From NCBI GenBank assembly GCA_937901965.1, contig CALGSW010000016.1:124001-188000 (forward strand): a stretch of DNA of 64,000 bases. Direction: 5' to 3'. Below the pieces are notes generated by a model. That model saw only the letters and a list, made by a program, of their open reading frames with translations, did no database searches and was not told the origin of the DNA. Position 1 is the first letter of the stretch. Each line of letters begins with the position of its first letter. A program made the translations under genes and the position numbers. The DNA comes from an uncultured Bacteroidota bacterium (GTDB lineage Bacteria > Bacteroidota > Bacteroidia > Bacteroidales > UBA932). Of the stretch, positions 51,245-62,700 are shown piece after piece.

Positions 51245-53311
51245 ATGAAAAGTAAACTATTCGCTATGTTAATTTCAACAGCTGCAATAGTAGCCTCCTG
51301 CGGGGGAAACGCGGAAAAGCAGGCAGAAATAATTACAAAAAGCACCATAACCGTAGAAAACGGCAGGCTCACACCTGAAGTGATGCACAGTATGGGCAAG
51401 GTATCAGACCCTCAGGTATCACCTGACGGCTCAAAAATCCTTTATGGCGTTGCTTATACCAGTATCTCTCAAAATAAAAACAACAGGGAACTGTTTGTTA
51501 TGAACGCAGACGGCTCGGATCAGAAACAGCTTACAACCTCCTCCGGAAGCGAAAATAATGCAAGGTGGATTAATGAAGGTAAAGAGATTGCATATCTTTC
51601 TGGCGGGCAAATCTGGGTTATGAAAGCAGACGGAACAGGTTCAAGAAAGGTAAGTGATTACGAAGCGGGAATAAATGAATTTGAATTCTCCCAGGATTGT
51701 AATAAAATACTATTTATCAGTGAAGTTAAATCAGATAAAAAGGCAGTTGATATTTGGCCGGATCTTGATAAGGCAAACGGGAGGATGATATCTGGCTTGA
51801 TGTATCGTCACTGGGACCATTTTGTTGAAACAATACCGCACCCTTTCATTGCTGATTTTGATGGAAAAAATTTAAGCAATATCACTGATATTTTGGAGGG
51901 AGAGCCATTTGAGTCCCCTACCATGCCACTAAGCGGAATTGAACAGTTAAGCTGGAGTCCAGACGGGTCAATGTTACTTTATGCAAGCAGAAAACTGACT
52001 GGCAGAGATTATGCATTCTCAACAAATACAGATATATATCTATATAGTTTATCTGACAAGAGTCATGAAAATCTAACCGAAGGGATGCCTGGTTATGATA
52101 CGGACCCACTATTTTCACCTGACGGTAAAAGTATTGCGTGGATATCAATGGAGAGAGCCGGGTTTGAGGCTGATAAGAAACGAATTTTTATAATGGACCT
52201 GGAGTCCAGGGTAAAGACTGAACTGACAGAAGATTTTCCATATAATGCAGAGACAATCACCTGGCTAGCTGATGGTTCAGGTTTATACTTTACATCATGT
52301 GTTAAGGCTCTGACAGGAATTTATCAGGTAAACCTTGCTGACAAAAGTATAAGGCTGGTTGTTCAGGATCAGTTTGACTTTGACGGAGTTCAACTTGCTG
52401 AAGAGAGACTGATCACTACATACAAAAGTATGTCAATGCCTAATGAAATTGTATCTGTCAATCCTCAGGACGGAACATATAAGCAACTTTCATTTGAGAA
52501 CAAGCATCTGCTTGACCAGATAACAATGGGTAAAGTTGAGGAGAGGTGGATTAAAACTGTTGACAATAAAGATATGCACATGTGGGTTGTATATCCGCCA
52601 AATTTTGATTCAACAAAAACATATCCCGCCCTTCTGTTCTGCCTTGGAGGCCCTCAGGGAACGTTAAGTCAGAACTGGTCTTATCGCTGGAATTTCCAAC
52701 TGATGGCAGCTAACGATTACATTGTTATACTTCCGAACAGAAGGGGTACAACAGCTTTTGGACAAGAGTGGACTGATCAGATTTCAGGAGATTATCCCGG
52801 TCTGAATATGCAAGATTATTTCTCTTCCGTGAATGAGATGAAAAAAGAGAAATATGTTGGAAAAGTGGGTGCTGTAGGTGCCAGCTATGGAGGCTATTCA
52901 GTATTTTATCTCGCAGGTATTCACAAAGGTATGTTCTCTGCATTCATTGCTCATGCCGGAATTTTCAACCAGGAGCATATGTATATGACCACTGAAGAGA
53001 TGTGGTTCCCTCACTGGGATAACGGCGGAGCTCCATGGGATGATAATCCGGTTGCAAACAGACACTATTCAAGTTCACCTCATAAGCTTGTAAAAAATTG
53101 GAATACTCCTATACTTATTACACATGGCGAAATGGACTACCGGGTTCCTGTTGATCAGGGGATGGCTGCTTTCAATGCTGCACAGGCTCTGGGTGTTCCT
53201 TCTGAATTGCTCCTATTCCCTGGTGAAAATCACTGGATTTTAAAACCACAAAATAGCATTCAATGGAACAGAGTGTTCTATTCATGGCTTGACAAATGGC
53301 TTAAAAATTAA
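51245..53311 (+). CDS. S9-family serine peptidase, lipoprotein
   Basis: 688 aa. Lipoprotein signal with lipobox (IVASC at about residues 15-19). N-terminal beta-propeller with WD40/PD40-like repeats (SPDGSKILYG, WSPDGSMLLYA, FSPDGKSIAW), C-terminal alpha/beta-hydrolase: nucleophile in GASYGGYS, Asp in THGEMDYRVP, His in PGENHW. Prolyl-oligopeptidase/acylaminoacyl-peptidase family, expected in the periplasm or on the surface. It is followed after 12 nt by a second S9 peptidase. All three catalytic residues are present. Confidence 0.92.
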   Translation: MKSKLFAMLISTAAIVASCGGNAEKQAEIITKSTITVENGRLTPEVMHSMGKVSDPQVSPDGSKILYGVAYTSISQNKNNRELFVMNADGSDQKQLTTSSGSENNARWINEGKEIAYLSGGQIWVMKADGTGSRKVSDYEAGINEFEFSQDCNKILFISEVKSDKKAVDIWPDLDKANGRMISGLMYRHWDHFVETIPHPFIADFDGKNLSNITDILEGEPFESPTMPLSGIEQLSWSPDGSMLLYASRKLTGRDYAFSTNTDIYLYSLSDKSHENLTEGMPGYDTDPLFSPDGKSIAWISMERAGFEADKKRIFIMDLESRVKTELTEDFPYNAETITWLADGSGLYFTSCVKALTGIYQVNLADKSIRLVVQDQFDFDGVQLAEERLITTYKSMSMPNEIVSVNPQDGTYKQLSFENKHLLDQITMGKVEERWIKTVDNKDMHMWVVYPPNFDSTKTYPALLFCLGGPQGTLSQNWSYRWNFQLMAANDYIVILPNRRGTTAFGQEWTDQISGDYPGLNMQDYFSSVNEMKKEKYVGKVGAVGASYGGYSVFYLAGIHKGMFSAFIAHAGIFNQEHMYMTTEEMWFPHWDNGGAPWDDNPVANRHYSSSPHKLVKNWNTPILITHGEMDYRVPVDQGMAAFNAAQALGVPSELLLFPGENHWILKPQNSIQWNRVFYSWLDKWLKN

Positions 53312-53323
53312 TAATTCAAGAGT

Positions 53324-56131
53324 ATGAAAAGGATTTTAATAATAGCATTGGTAATATACTCAGTCACCTCTTTCGGCCAAAAGAAACCACTTGATCATTC
53401 AGTATATGATAACTGGAAGAGTGTTGGGAATGTTGAGATGACTGATAATGGCAAATATGCTTTATATCAGGTAAATGCTCAGGAAGGTGATGGCTATCTT
53501 GTGGCACTCAGCCTTGCTGACATGGAAAAGAGAACATTTGAAAGAGGTGCAGCACCAAGGATCACTCCTGACGGGAAATTTACTGCATTTACAATTAAGC
53601 CTCTATTCACACAGACAAAAGAGGCAAGAATTAAAAAGAGCAAACCTGACCAGATGCCAAAGGATACTCTGGCTGTTTACAATTTTACTTCTAAAGAGCT
53701 GAAAACTTTTCCATATCTGAAGAATTATAAGATGGGCAGATGGGGTAACAGATTCCTGGCTTTTCAGACAACCCCTCCGGCTGATACTTCAAAGAGCAAG
53801 AAACCAGTAAAAAAAGACAAAGATGAAGGTAGTGAACTCTTTGTTTATCATTTGAACAGTGGGAAAATTGATACTCTGAAATATATTTCTGAATACGATT
53901 TTTCAAGAGGTGGTGATACACTGTTTTATGTTGCAAGGCCTAATTCTAAAGATTCACTTAACAAAGCTGGTCTGTTTATGTACAATCCCGAAAAGGGGAT
54001 TGTAACTCCAATGCTTATGACTGACCTTAAGCAAAGTGTTAAATTACCTGAAGTGAGTGAAGATAATTCAAGAATGGTTTTCTTTGCCAGGCTTGATACA
54101 ACAAAACAGAACAAGGACAAAAGTATATCCATAATGGAGTTCAGGACAGGAATGCAGGAGGCAAAAGTTATAATAGACAATAGCTTCTCAGCTATCCCTA
54201 AGGAAATGACAGTAAGCGACAACCGCGAACTTGCGTTCAGTAAAGACGGGACCAGACTGTTTTTCGGGATTGCTCCTGTACGGCCTGAAAAGGATACAGC
54301 AAACAAAGATCCGGAGGTGGCAAGATTAGATATATGGCATTATGAAGAGCCATACATCCAGCCGATGCAGTTGCGTAATCTACAGAGAGAATTGAGAAAA
54401 ACATATCTGAGTAAGATTGAACTGGAGGGAGAGCCAAATTTTATTCAACTTGCAAAAGATGAATATGACAATATTATTGTTCCTGCAAAATGGGGAGGAG
54501 AGAGAGGAATTGCAATAAGCAACTTTAACTACAGAATTGAATCTCAATGGGATGCAAACCCTAAAAGAGATTTGTATATTGTTGATATTAAAACAGGTGA
54601 TGCAAAGAAAATTCTGAACGGAGAGTACATAAGCAGCTATACAGTCTCTCCTGAAGGAAACTTTTTTGTATGGTACAATAACAGTGACAAAAAGTGGTAT
54701 TCACTGAATATCCCACTTGAGAAGAGGGTATGTCTCACAGAGGGAATGACTGTTAAATTTGCCGATGAGCTGCATGACTCTCCATCTATGGCTTCATCAT
54801 ATGGAAATGGTGGATGGACAGAGAATGAAAATTCAGTATTCATATATGACAGATATGATGTGTGGAAATTTGATCCAAATGGAGTAAGAGCCCCTGAAAA
54901 TTTTACAGAAGGAAAAGGTGCCGCTGAAAGAATAACATTCAGGATAACAAGACCAGACAGAGATTTCCGTGAGATGGAGCCTGTTGCTGAAAAGTCAGAG
55001 TTTCTTTTTGCAGCATTTGATAATAAGACAAAAGAGAATGGTTTTTACTCAAAAAACATGGCTTTAAGAAAACCGGCTCTTATTAAGTGGACAATGGAAC
55101 CATTCACCTTCTCATCATTTAAGAGGAGTAAAAATGGTAAAGAGTTTGCCTTTGTAAAGGCAAACTTCACAAATTCTCCGGATGTGTGGATTTCCAAAGA
55201 CAATTTAAAAACACAAAAGAGGATTTCTGATATTAATCCGCAACAAAGAGAGTATAATTGGGGAACTGTCGAGCTTGTTAACTGGAAATCATCAACTGGC
55301 ATTGATCTTGAAGGTCTGCTTTACAAACCGGAAAACTTTGATCCTTCAAAGAAATATCCAATGCTGGTATACTTTTATGAAAGAAATTCAGATCTTCTCC
55401 ATGCCTACAGAGCACCGGCACCAAGCAGATCAACAATAAATATCCCTTATTTTATAAGCAACGAATACATTGTTTTTGTTCCGGATATTGCATACGAACT
55501 TGGACATCCCGGAAAGAGTGCCATAGACTGCATAGTGCCCGGAGTAAAGATGTTGTGCGAAAATAAATGGGTTGACAGAGATAATGTAGCTATTCAGGGT
55601 CAGAGCTGGGGAGGATATCAGGTAGCATACATGATTACAAAGCCGGAAACCTTTAAATGGAAAGCCGCCGGGGCCGGTGCTCCGGTTGCCAATATGACCA
55701 GTGCTTACGGTGGCATAAGATGGGGGTCCGGAATGGTAAGACAATTCCAGTACGAGCACACTCAAAGCAGAATTGGAAAAACACTTTGGGAAGCTCCTGA
55801 GCTCTATATTGAGAACTCTCCTCTGTTTTTTGCAGACAAAGTAGAGACTCCTTTGCTAATAATGCACAATGATGAAGATGATGCAGTTCCATGGTATCAG
55901 GGAATTGAATACTTTACTGCACTTCGCAGACTTGGTAAACCGGTATGGATGCTTCAGTATAATAACGAAGTGCATAATCTGGCAAAGAGGGTTAATGCGA
56001 AAGATCTAAGTATTAGACTCGCACAGTTCTTTGATTACTATTTGAAAGGGGCTCCAATGCCTGTCTGGATGAAGAGAGGAGTGCCGGCAACACTGAAAGG
56101 CATAGATTATGGTTATGATTTAACTGAATAA
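53324..56131 (+). CDS. S9-family serine peptidase, secreted
   Basis: 935 aa. Signal peptide MKRILIIALVIYSVTSFG, a large propeller region (about residues 25-640), then the peptidase domain: nucleophile in IQGQSWGGYQ (about residue 765), Asp in MHNDEDDAVPW, His in NEVHNLAKR. The catalytic set is complete. Longer than the neighbouring S9 enzyme and only distantly similar, so probably different specificity. Co-transcribed with it (12-nt gap). Downstream come two sensor genes with a separate -7 box. Confidence 0.9.
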   Translation: MKRILIIALVIYSVTSFGQKKPLDHSVYDNWKSVGNVEMTDNGKYALYQVNAQEGDGYLVALSLADMEKRTFERGAAPRITPDGKFTAFTIKPLFTQTKEARIKKSKPDQMPKDTLAVYNFTSKELKTFPYLKNYKMGRWGNRFLAFQTTPPADTSKSKKPVKKDKDEGSELFVYHLNSGKIDTLKYISEYDFSRGGDTLFYVARPNSKDSLNKAGLFMYNPEKGIVTPMLMTDLKQSVKLPEVSEDNSRMVFFARLDTTKQNKDKSISIMEFRTGMQEAKVIIDNSFSAIPKEMTVSDNRELAFSKDGTRLFFGIAPVRPEKDTANKDPEVARLDIWHYEEPYIQPMQLRNLQRELRKTYLSKIELEGEPNFIQLAKDEYDNIIVPAKWGGERGIAISNFNYRIESQWDANPKRDLYIVDIKTGDAKKILNGEYISSYTVSPEGNFFVWYNNSDKKWYSLNIPLEKRVCLTEGMTVKFADELHDSPSMASSYGNGGWTENENSVFIYDRYDVWKFDPNGVRAPENFTEGKGAAERITFRITRPDRDFREMEPVAEKSEFLFAAFDNKTKENGFYSKNMALRKPALIKWTMEPFTFSSFKRSKNGKEFAFVKANFTNSPDVWISKDNLKTQKRISDINPQQREYNWGTVELVNWKSSTGIDLEGLLYKPENFDPSKKYPMLVYFYERNSDLLHAYRAPAPSRSTINIPYFISNEYIVFVPDIAYELGHPGKSAIDCIVPGVKMLCENKWVDRDNVAIQGQSWGGYQVAYMITKPETFKWKAAGAGAPVANMTSAYGGIRWGSGMVRQFQYEHTQSRIGKTLWEAPELYIENSPLFFADKVETPLLIMHNDEDDAVPWYQGIEYFTALRRLGKPVWMLQYNNEVHNLAKRVNAKDLSIRLAQFFDYYLKGAPMPVWMKRGVPATLKGIDYGYDLTE

Positions 56132-56156
56132 TAACTATTTGAATCATTTTTTTAAT

Positions 56157-56164
56157 TAAATTTG
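56157..56164 (+). promoter_or_regulatory. -7 promoter element of the tandem propeller-sensor genes
   Basis: TAAATTTG on the plus strand, 38 nt before the ATG at 56203. A TTTG lies at 56138-56141, but the 15-bp spacer is short. It argues against the GTG start at 56164, which overlaps the box. Confidence 0.5.
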
Positions 56165-56202
56165 TGCAGGAGGAGTCCCCTCTCTTTTTAATAATAAGAG
56201 CT

Positions 56203-59200
56203 ATGGCCTGCAAGAATTTAATCAATATAACAAGACAACTGTTTCTGATGACAGTTGTCTTGTTCTTCTTTATTGCATGTAAAGAAGAAAACACGGAGGT
56301 CAACAAATTAACACAACCAGAATCTCGGACTCTATCCGGCAAGGTGGTCTCCAAAGGTGATGTAGCTGATCCTGTGATTATTAAAGCAACACCCCCTGTT
56401 GTCACAACTTCAAAAACTGGCTCAAAAACAGTTGCTCACAATAATGTGACCAATGCCTCTTCGCCAAAAAAACTATCAATTGTTAACTCTAATATAAAAA
56501 CTCCGGGAGAGAACGGAGTTAATGAGCCGGTAGTTATACCTGCCGGCAAGAGAATTGTCACAGCATACCCACCTGCACGTTTAGAGGCGAAGGATGCATA
56601 TATCAGAGATAAAAATCCCGACAATTTCAGCTCAATAGGAAAATTACAAGGCCTGAGACATGACCAGATCAGAGCAATGGCTGAGGATAAAACCGGCAAT
56701 CTTTGGCTGGGAACTGATGACGGACTTACAAGATATGATGGCAGATATCTTTATCACTATACTACAGAACAGGGATTGAGCAACAGTCTGATACTCTCCG
56801 TGCTTTATGATTCAAAAGGAAATATCTGGGCAGGGACATTCAGAGGTGGTGCTATAAAGTTTGACGGACAGGAGTTTCATATATTCTCTGAAGAAAATGG
56901 TCTTCCAAATAATGTTGTTAACGGGATAGAAGAGGATAGCTCCGGAAATATATGGCTGGCTACCGGTGGCGGGATTGTTAAGTACGATGGTGAGAATTTT
57001 ACTGTATACACTAAAGATAATGGATTGTGTGATAATGACACACGCTATCTTATGATGGACAGGTATGGCAAGCTGTGGATTACAACAAACCTTGGAGGTA
57101 TTTCACGTTTTGACGGAGAGAGCTTTACAAACTATACAATAAAAGAGGGACTTCCTCAAAATGAGGCAACAGCACTAAGTGAAGATAGAAAAGGGAATAT
57201 CTGGATAGGCCTTTCCAATCTGGGCCTTTTGAAATACGACGGAAATGATTTTTATCATTATGATAACGAATCAGGTATCTCTGACGGCACAATAAGGAGT
57301 ATACAAGAGGACTACAAAGGGAATCTTTGGATTGGAACAACACGAGGCGGTCTTTTCAAGTTTGATGGATCTCATTTTACAAATTACAATATTAATGAAG
57401 GGCTGGGCTCAGACTATGTAAGATGCATACACGAGGACAAATCCGGGAATATATGGATAGGAACCAGAACAGCAGGTCTGGTAAGATATAAGGGAGATAT
57501 CTTCACCCATCTTACAATGGATGATGGATTATCAAACAGCAGAGTAATGAGTATCCTCAGGGACAGCAATAATTTGCTGTGGCTTGGAACATTCGGCGGA
57601 TATGTAACAATGATAGGAAATTCAGGTAGTGATAAAAAGGAGGAGTGGTTCTCGCTTTTTGGTCCTGATCAGGGCCTCAAGAGCACCAGAGTTTACAGTA
57701 TCTTTGAACAGAGTAAAGGGAGAATATGGTTTGGAACTGATGGTGGCGGCATAGTTTTGTATGATGGTAAAAGAACTATTAATTACACAAAGGAGAATGG
57801 GCTTGCAGACAATACAATAAGAGATGTGTCAAAATCATCCGGCGGAGGTATGTGGATTGGTACTTATGGTGGTGGAGCATCCCTGTTTGAGAATGATAAT
57901 TTTTCAAATTTTACAATTGAAAGTGGCCTGAGCAGTAATAATATTCTCAACATTTATGAGGATAGAAACAGGGTGGTTTGGTTTGCCACAGACGGTGGCG
58001 GACTTACATCGTACAATGGGAAATCATTTACTCATTACACTGTTAAAGAGGGATTTTTCAGCAATATTGTATATAGTATTACAGAGGACAAAGAGGGAAA
58101 TCTATGGTTTGGAACTGGTGGAGAGGGAGTTGTAAAATATGACGGAAAGGTATTTACTAAGTTAAGTACTGATGAGGGTTTAAATAATGGATATGTTTTA
58201 TCATTATTACTTGATACAGATGGTAACATCTGGGCCGGAACAAGATACGGTATAAATAAGATTCACAAAGAGTCGCCTGAGGCAAGCTATACTATAAAAA
58301 GCTATAACTATGAGGATGGATTCATAGGCATGGGATGCAACCTTAGCGCAATAGAAGAGTTATCCGGAGGAGAAATTATTGTTGGCACAAACGACAGATT
58401 AACTGTTTTCCATGGAGATAAAGAAGTCAAAAAGAGTGCTCCATTTACAATGCAGATGACGAATCTTTTAATTTACAACGAAGAAATTCCATGGACGCTC
58501 CTTAACACACTAAAAGACACTACAATAGTCCTAAACAACGGGTTGCCTTTAAAAAATATTAGTTTAACTGGAATTTCAAGATGGAACAATATTCCAATTG
58601 ATCTTGAGCTGCCGCATAAACTGAACTACATAACCTTTAAATTCATAGCTGTAACACAGAATGAGATTAACAAGGTCAGGTATGAATACATGCTTGAGGG
58701 ACTTGACCGCAAGTGGAACAAAACCTCTACCATTACAGAGATTCCATATGTAAACTTGTCCCCTGGAAATTATACTTTCAGAGTTAGGGCGACATCAAGT
58801 GAGGGTGTTCAAAGTAATGAAGTTGAATACAATTTCAGGATTAAACCTCCATGGTGGCAAACAGTATGGTTTTACGTTTTGCTTGCCTCCCTTTTCTTAG
58901 TTCTGCTGTATCTTTTAATTAAGTACAGGGAGAGAGTTCTCAAGCGCGATAAGGAGATTCTGGAACATAAGGTACAAGAACAGACTGAAGAGCTTCTGCT
59001 AAAAAACAACGAACTTGAGGTACTGAATATTGAAAAGGATAAACTTTTTTCAATTATTGCCCACGATTTAAGAGGTCCTTTTGGAACATTTCTAGGACTT
59101 ACACAAATAATGTCTGAGGATTTCTCATCTTTTAAAGAGAGCGAGTTGAAATCTTTCGCAGACAATATGCATTGTACTGCAAAAAATCTGTACAATCTGC

Positions 59201-59715
59201 TTGAAAATCTACTTCACTGGTCAAGGATGCAGCGGCAGGCAATTCCTTTTAACCCTACTGTGATTATTCTTAAAAATTCGGTATTTGAAAATCTTGCATG
59301 GATAATGGATACCGCAAAAAGGAAGGGGATTGAACTATTAGTAGACATACCGGAGGATCTGAAGTTTGAGGCCGATGAAAGTATGCTCCAGACAGTAATA
59401 AGAAACATTGTTAACAATGCTGTAAAATTCACTCCAAAAAATGGCAAAGTGGTTATAAATGCTAAGTCATCTGGTGATTTCGCTGAAATTAGCGTGACGG
59501 ATAATGGCGTAGGAATGGATGAGAAACTAAAAGAGAATATTTTTAAAATTGGCAACAAAAGTGGAAGAAGCGGAACGGAGGGAGAACCGAGTACCGGTCT
59601 GGGTCTGATTATATGTAAAGAGCTGGTTGAGATTCACAAAGGCACAATAATTGTTGAAAGCACACCTCATGTTGGCTCGGAATTTATAATTAAACTACCA
59701 CTGAAACAGGATTGA
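56203..59715 (+). CDS. Propeller-domain sensor histidine kinase (first of a tandem pair)
   Basis: 1170 aa. N-terminal hydrophobic segment with lipobox-like FFIAC (about residues 19-26), a linker of about 120 residues, then 14 Reg_prop repeats of W-[IFL]-G-T-x-G-G type (two seven-bladed propellers, about 155-730), a Y_Y_Y domain (about 790-880), a membrane helix (about 888-910), a coiled coil, HisKA with phosphoacceptor His954 in IIAHDLRGP, and HATPase_c with N box, DNGVGM and GLGL. Unlike hybrid HTCS it has no receiver or AraC-type domain. Its stop overlaps an alternative TTG start of the next gene. Confidence 0.92.
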   Translation: MACKNLINITRQLFLMTVVLFFFIACKEENTEVNKLTQPESRTLSGKVVSKGDVADPVIIKATPPVVTTSKTGSKTVAHNNVTNASSPKKLSIVNSNIKTPGENGVNEPVVIPAGKRIVTAYPPARLEAKDAYIRDKNPDNFSSIGKLQGLRHDQIRAMAEDKTGNLWLGTDDGLTRYDGRYLYHYTTEQGLSNSLILSVLYDSKGNIWAGTFRGGAIKFDGQEFHIFSEENGLPNNVVNGIEEDSSGNIWLATGGGIVKYDGENFTVYTKDNGLCDNDTRYLMMDRYGKLWITTNLGGISRFDGESFTNYTIKEGLPQNEATALSEDRKGNIWIGLSNLGLLKYDGNDFYHYDNESGISDGTIRSIQEDYKGNLWIGTTRGGLFKFDGSHFTNYNINEGLGSDYVRCIHEDKSGNIWIGTRTAGLVRYKGDIFTHLTMDDGLSNSRVMSILRDSNNLLWLGTFGGYVTMIGNSGSDKKEEWFSLFGPDQGLKSTRVYSIFEQSKGRIWFGTDGGGIVLYDGKRTINYTKENGLADNTIRDVSKSSGGGMWIGTYGGGASLFENDNFSNFTIESGLSSNNILNIYEDRNRVVWFATDGGGLTSYNGKSFTHYTVKEGFFSNIVYSITEDKEGNLWFGTGGEGVVKYDGKVFTKLSTDEGLNNGYVLSLLLDTDGNIWAGTRYGINKIHKESPEASYTIKSYNYEDGFIGMGCNLSAIEELSGGEIIVGTNDRLTVFHGDKEVKKSAPFTMQMTNLLIYNEEIPWTLLNTLKDTTIVLNNGLPLKNISLTGISRWNNIPIDLELPHKLNYITFKFIAVTQNEINKVRYEYMLEGLDRKWNKTSTITEIPYVNLSPGNYTFRVRATSSEGVQSNEVEYNFRIKPPWWQTVWFYVLLASLFLVLLYLLIKYRERVLKRDKEILEHKVQEQTEELLLKNNELEVLNIEKDKLFSIIAHDLRGPFGTFLGLTQIMSEDFSSFKESELKSFADNMHCTAKNLYNLLENLLHWSRMQRQAIPFNPTVIILKNSVFENLAWIMDTAKRKGIELLVDIPEDLKFEADESMLQTVIRNIVNNAVKFTPKNGKVVINAKSSGDFAEISVTDNGVGMDEKLKENIFKIGNKSGRSGTEGEPSTGLGLIICKELVEIHKGTIIVESTPHVGSEFIIKLPLKQD

Positions 59716-59726
59716 TATCCTTAGAA

Positions 59727-62700
59727 ATGAAAAGAGGCTTTGTAATTATATCTATACTTCTGATCACTCTTTTGTCTTGCATCAGAGAGACTGAGACTGG
59801 TGATACAGGAATTAAACCGTCAATATTAAAGGATGTTGGTTATGTAGTTCCTCCGGACTCACTTCAACCACCGGATACATCTTTGCTCAAAGTATCAAAT
59901 GTAATGATTTCAAGGATTTCAGAGCCTGTAGCCCTTAAGGCAAATCAGAAGAATATACCTGTGTCTCTCAAAATCAGCAGAATGGTCACCTCTACAAGGA
60001 GGATTGGCACAGGTGAATTTACTAATCCTCGTGTCATAAATTTTAAAGAGGCCTCTATTTCTGTGGGGCTTCCTGCTCAGGTTTTGGTTAAAGAACCAAT
60101 ATATAAAGAGATTAATCCGGGGAGCTTTTTTTATTACAGCAAAATGCAGGGACTGCTCCATGATCAGATAAGAGCGCTCGCCCAGGATAGCATTGGGAAT
60201 ATATGGGTAGGTACTGATAACGGGCTCACAAGATATGACGGCAAATACTTCTATCACTTTACCCAAAATCAGGGATTGGCTAATAATCTGATAAATGCTC
60301 TGTTTATTGATTCAAAAAATAACATCTGGATCAGTACATATGAAGGAGGAGTAACCAGATACGACGGCAAGAATTTTACTCAAATATCAACAAAAAGTGG
60401 ATTGCCTCATGACCTTGTAAACTGTATTTTTGAAGACAAGTATAACAGGATCTGGTTTGGGACAAGAAAAGGACTTGTTCTTTATCAAGAGGGAAAACTA
60501 ACTGTTTACACTAAAGAGACCGGATTATCTGCAAATGATGTGAGATCAATTATAGAGGACGGATCCGGACGAATGTGGATAGCAACTTATGGAGGCGGTA
60601 TCTCTATTTTTGACGGAGACACTTTTTCTGTCTTTACCACCAAAGAGGGTCTTATTCAAGATCACATATCTCTATTATTCAGAGACAGTAAAAATAACAT
60701 CTGGATAAGCACAGCATTCATGGGAATCATAAAGTACGATGGAAGAGCTTTAACTTCATACACTACACATGAGGGACTGGGAAATAATTCAATCAGAAGT
60801 TTCCTTGAAGACAGGGATGGAAACATGTGGTTTGGGAATTCAAACGGGAACCTGACAAAATTTGACGGTAGTTCAATGAGAGTTTATGGCCCTAACGATG
60901 GGCTGGTTGCTGAAGCAATGAGAAGTTCTCTTCAGGATAGAAACGGAAATATTTGGTTTGGAACAAGAGGGGCAGGATTAGTAAAGTTTGAAGGGCGACT
61001 TTTCTCTCATTACACCCAGCAAGAAGGGATTGCTAATTCAAGAATATCCCACATAAGTGAGGATAGCCATGGTAATTTGTGGATAAGTACATTTGGGGGA
61101 TCCCTTAATATTCTGTCAGAAGGTGTTACCAATGGGATACAGCGTCAATATATAAGATCATTCGGTCCTGAGGCCGGTCTTAAAGGGAGATTCATTTTTA
61201 AAACAGTTAATGATTCTGAGGGGAGAATCTGGATTGCTACAGATAACAACGGACTTCTTATGTATGACGGGACAAGGACATTTACATATGATAAATCCAC
61301 AGGATTCCCAAATAATACAGTCCTAATGGTTGATACTGACAATCATGGTAATGTTTGGTTCTCTACAACACAATCAGGAGTCTCACTTATTAAGGGTGAC
61401 AAAATAATAAGTTATAATGTCAAGAACGGTCTTAGCAGTAATCATGTCCGTAGCTTTTATCAGGATAGCAAGGACAATCTGTGGATAGGAACAGCCGGAG
61501 GCGGTGTTACAAAATATGATGGTGAAAATTTTATCCACTATAACAAAAAACATGGATTCTTTAGTGACACCATTAATGATATAATTGAAGACAACAGGGG
61601 TGTAATATGGCTGGCAAGCGGGGGAAACGGTCTAATCAGATATGATGGTAAAAGCTTCATCAAATACTCAGAAGAGAGCGGACTGAAAAACGATATGGTT
61701 GTAAGTCTGCTCCAGGACAGAAAAGGGAATATTTGGGCCGGAACAAGGTTTGGTCTTCATGAGATAAAGAAGAGAATTCATGAATCTATAGATACATTGA
61801 ATGTTTCGGTAAAAATTAACAGTTACGGCATTGAACAGGGATTTGTGGGAATGGAGTGCAGGAAGGAGGCTATGCTTGAGGCATCAGATGGGACAATCTG
61901 GATAGGCACAGAGGATAGGCTGACTGCTTATCATGGAGGTACGTCGCTGGAAAAGACCATTACTCCAGAACTAAAAATCTCAAAAGTTCAGCTGTTTAAT
62001 GAGGACGTAAACTGGAGTAAGGTCAAAGAAAGAGAAGACAGTGTTATTGTTCTGCAAAACGGTATAAGGTTGCGGAATATATCCTTAAGTGGAGTAACGG
62101 CATGGTATTCTCTTCCTGAAAATCTTAAGCTTACCAGAAAATCAAACTTTATTACTTTACACTTCATTGCTACCACACACTCTCAGATAAAAAACATAAG
62201 ATATCAGTACATGCTTGAAGGGGTAGACAAAAAATGGAGCTCGCCCACAGAGAAAACAGATGTCTCATATGCACATTTAAAGCATGGAAAATATAATTTT
62301 CGTGTCAAATCTATTTCGGGAGAGGGGGTTGAGAGCAACGAGAGCAACTTTTCATTCTCTGTTAAAGCGGCTTGGTGGGAAACAATCTGGGGTCAGACTA
62401 TTCTTGTATTGCTGCTGTTATATTCAATTTACAGATTCATTCAGGCACAAATAGAGACACATACTAAAAACTCAGATAAACTTTATCAGGAGCTACTTGA
62501 CAAGAATTCTGAAATTGATAGATTTAATGATAACCTTGAAAAAGTGAATATTGAGAAAGGCAAAATCCTCTCAGTTATTTCCAATGATTTAAGGGGGCCT
62601 ATAAACAATTTCATATCTCTTACAAAATCCTTTAAGGCCGAAACATCTGAAATAACCAATGATAAGATTAAAGATTACACAGATAAAATCTTAGACTCCG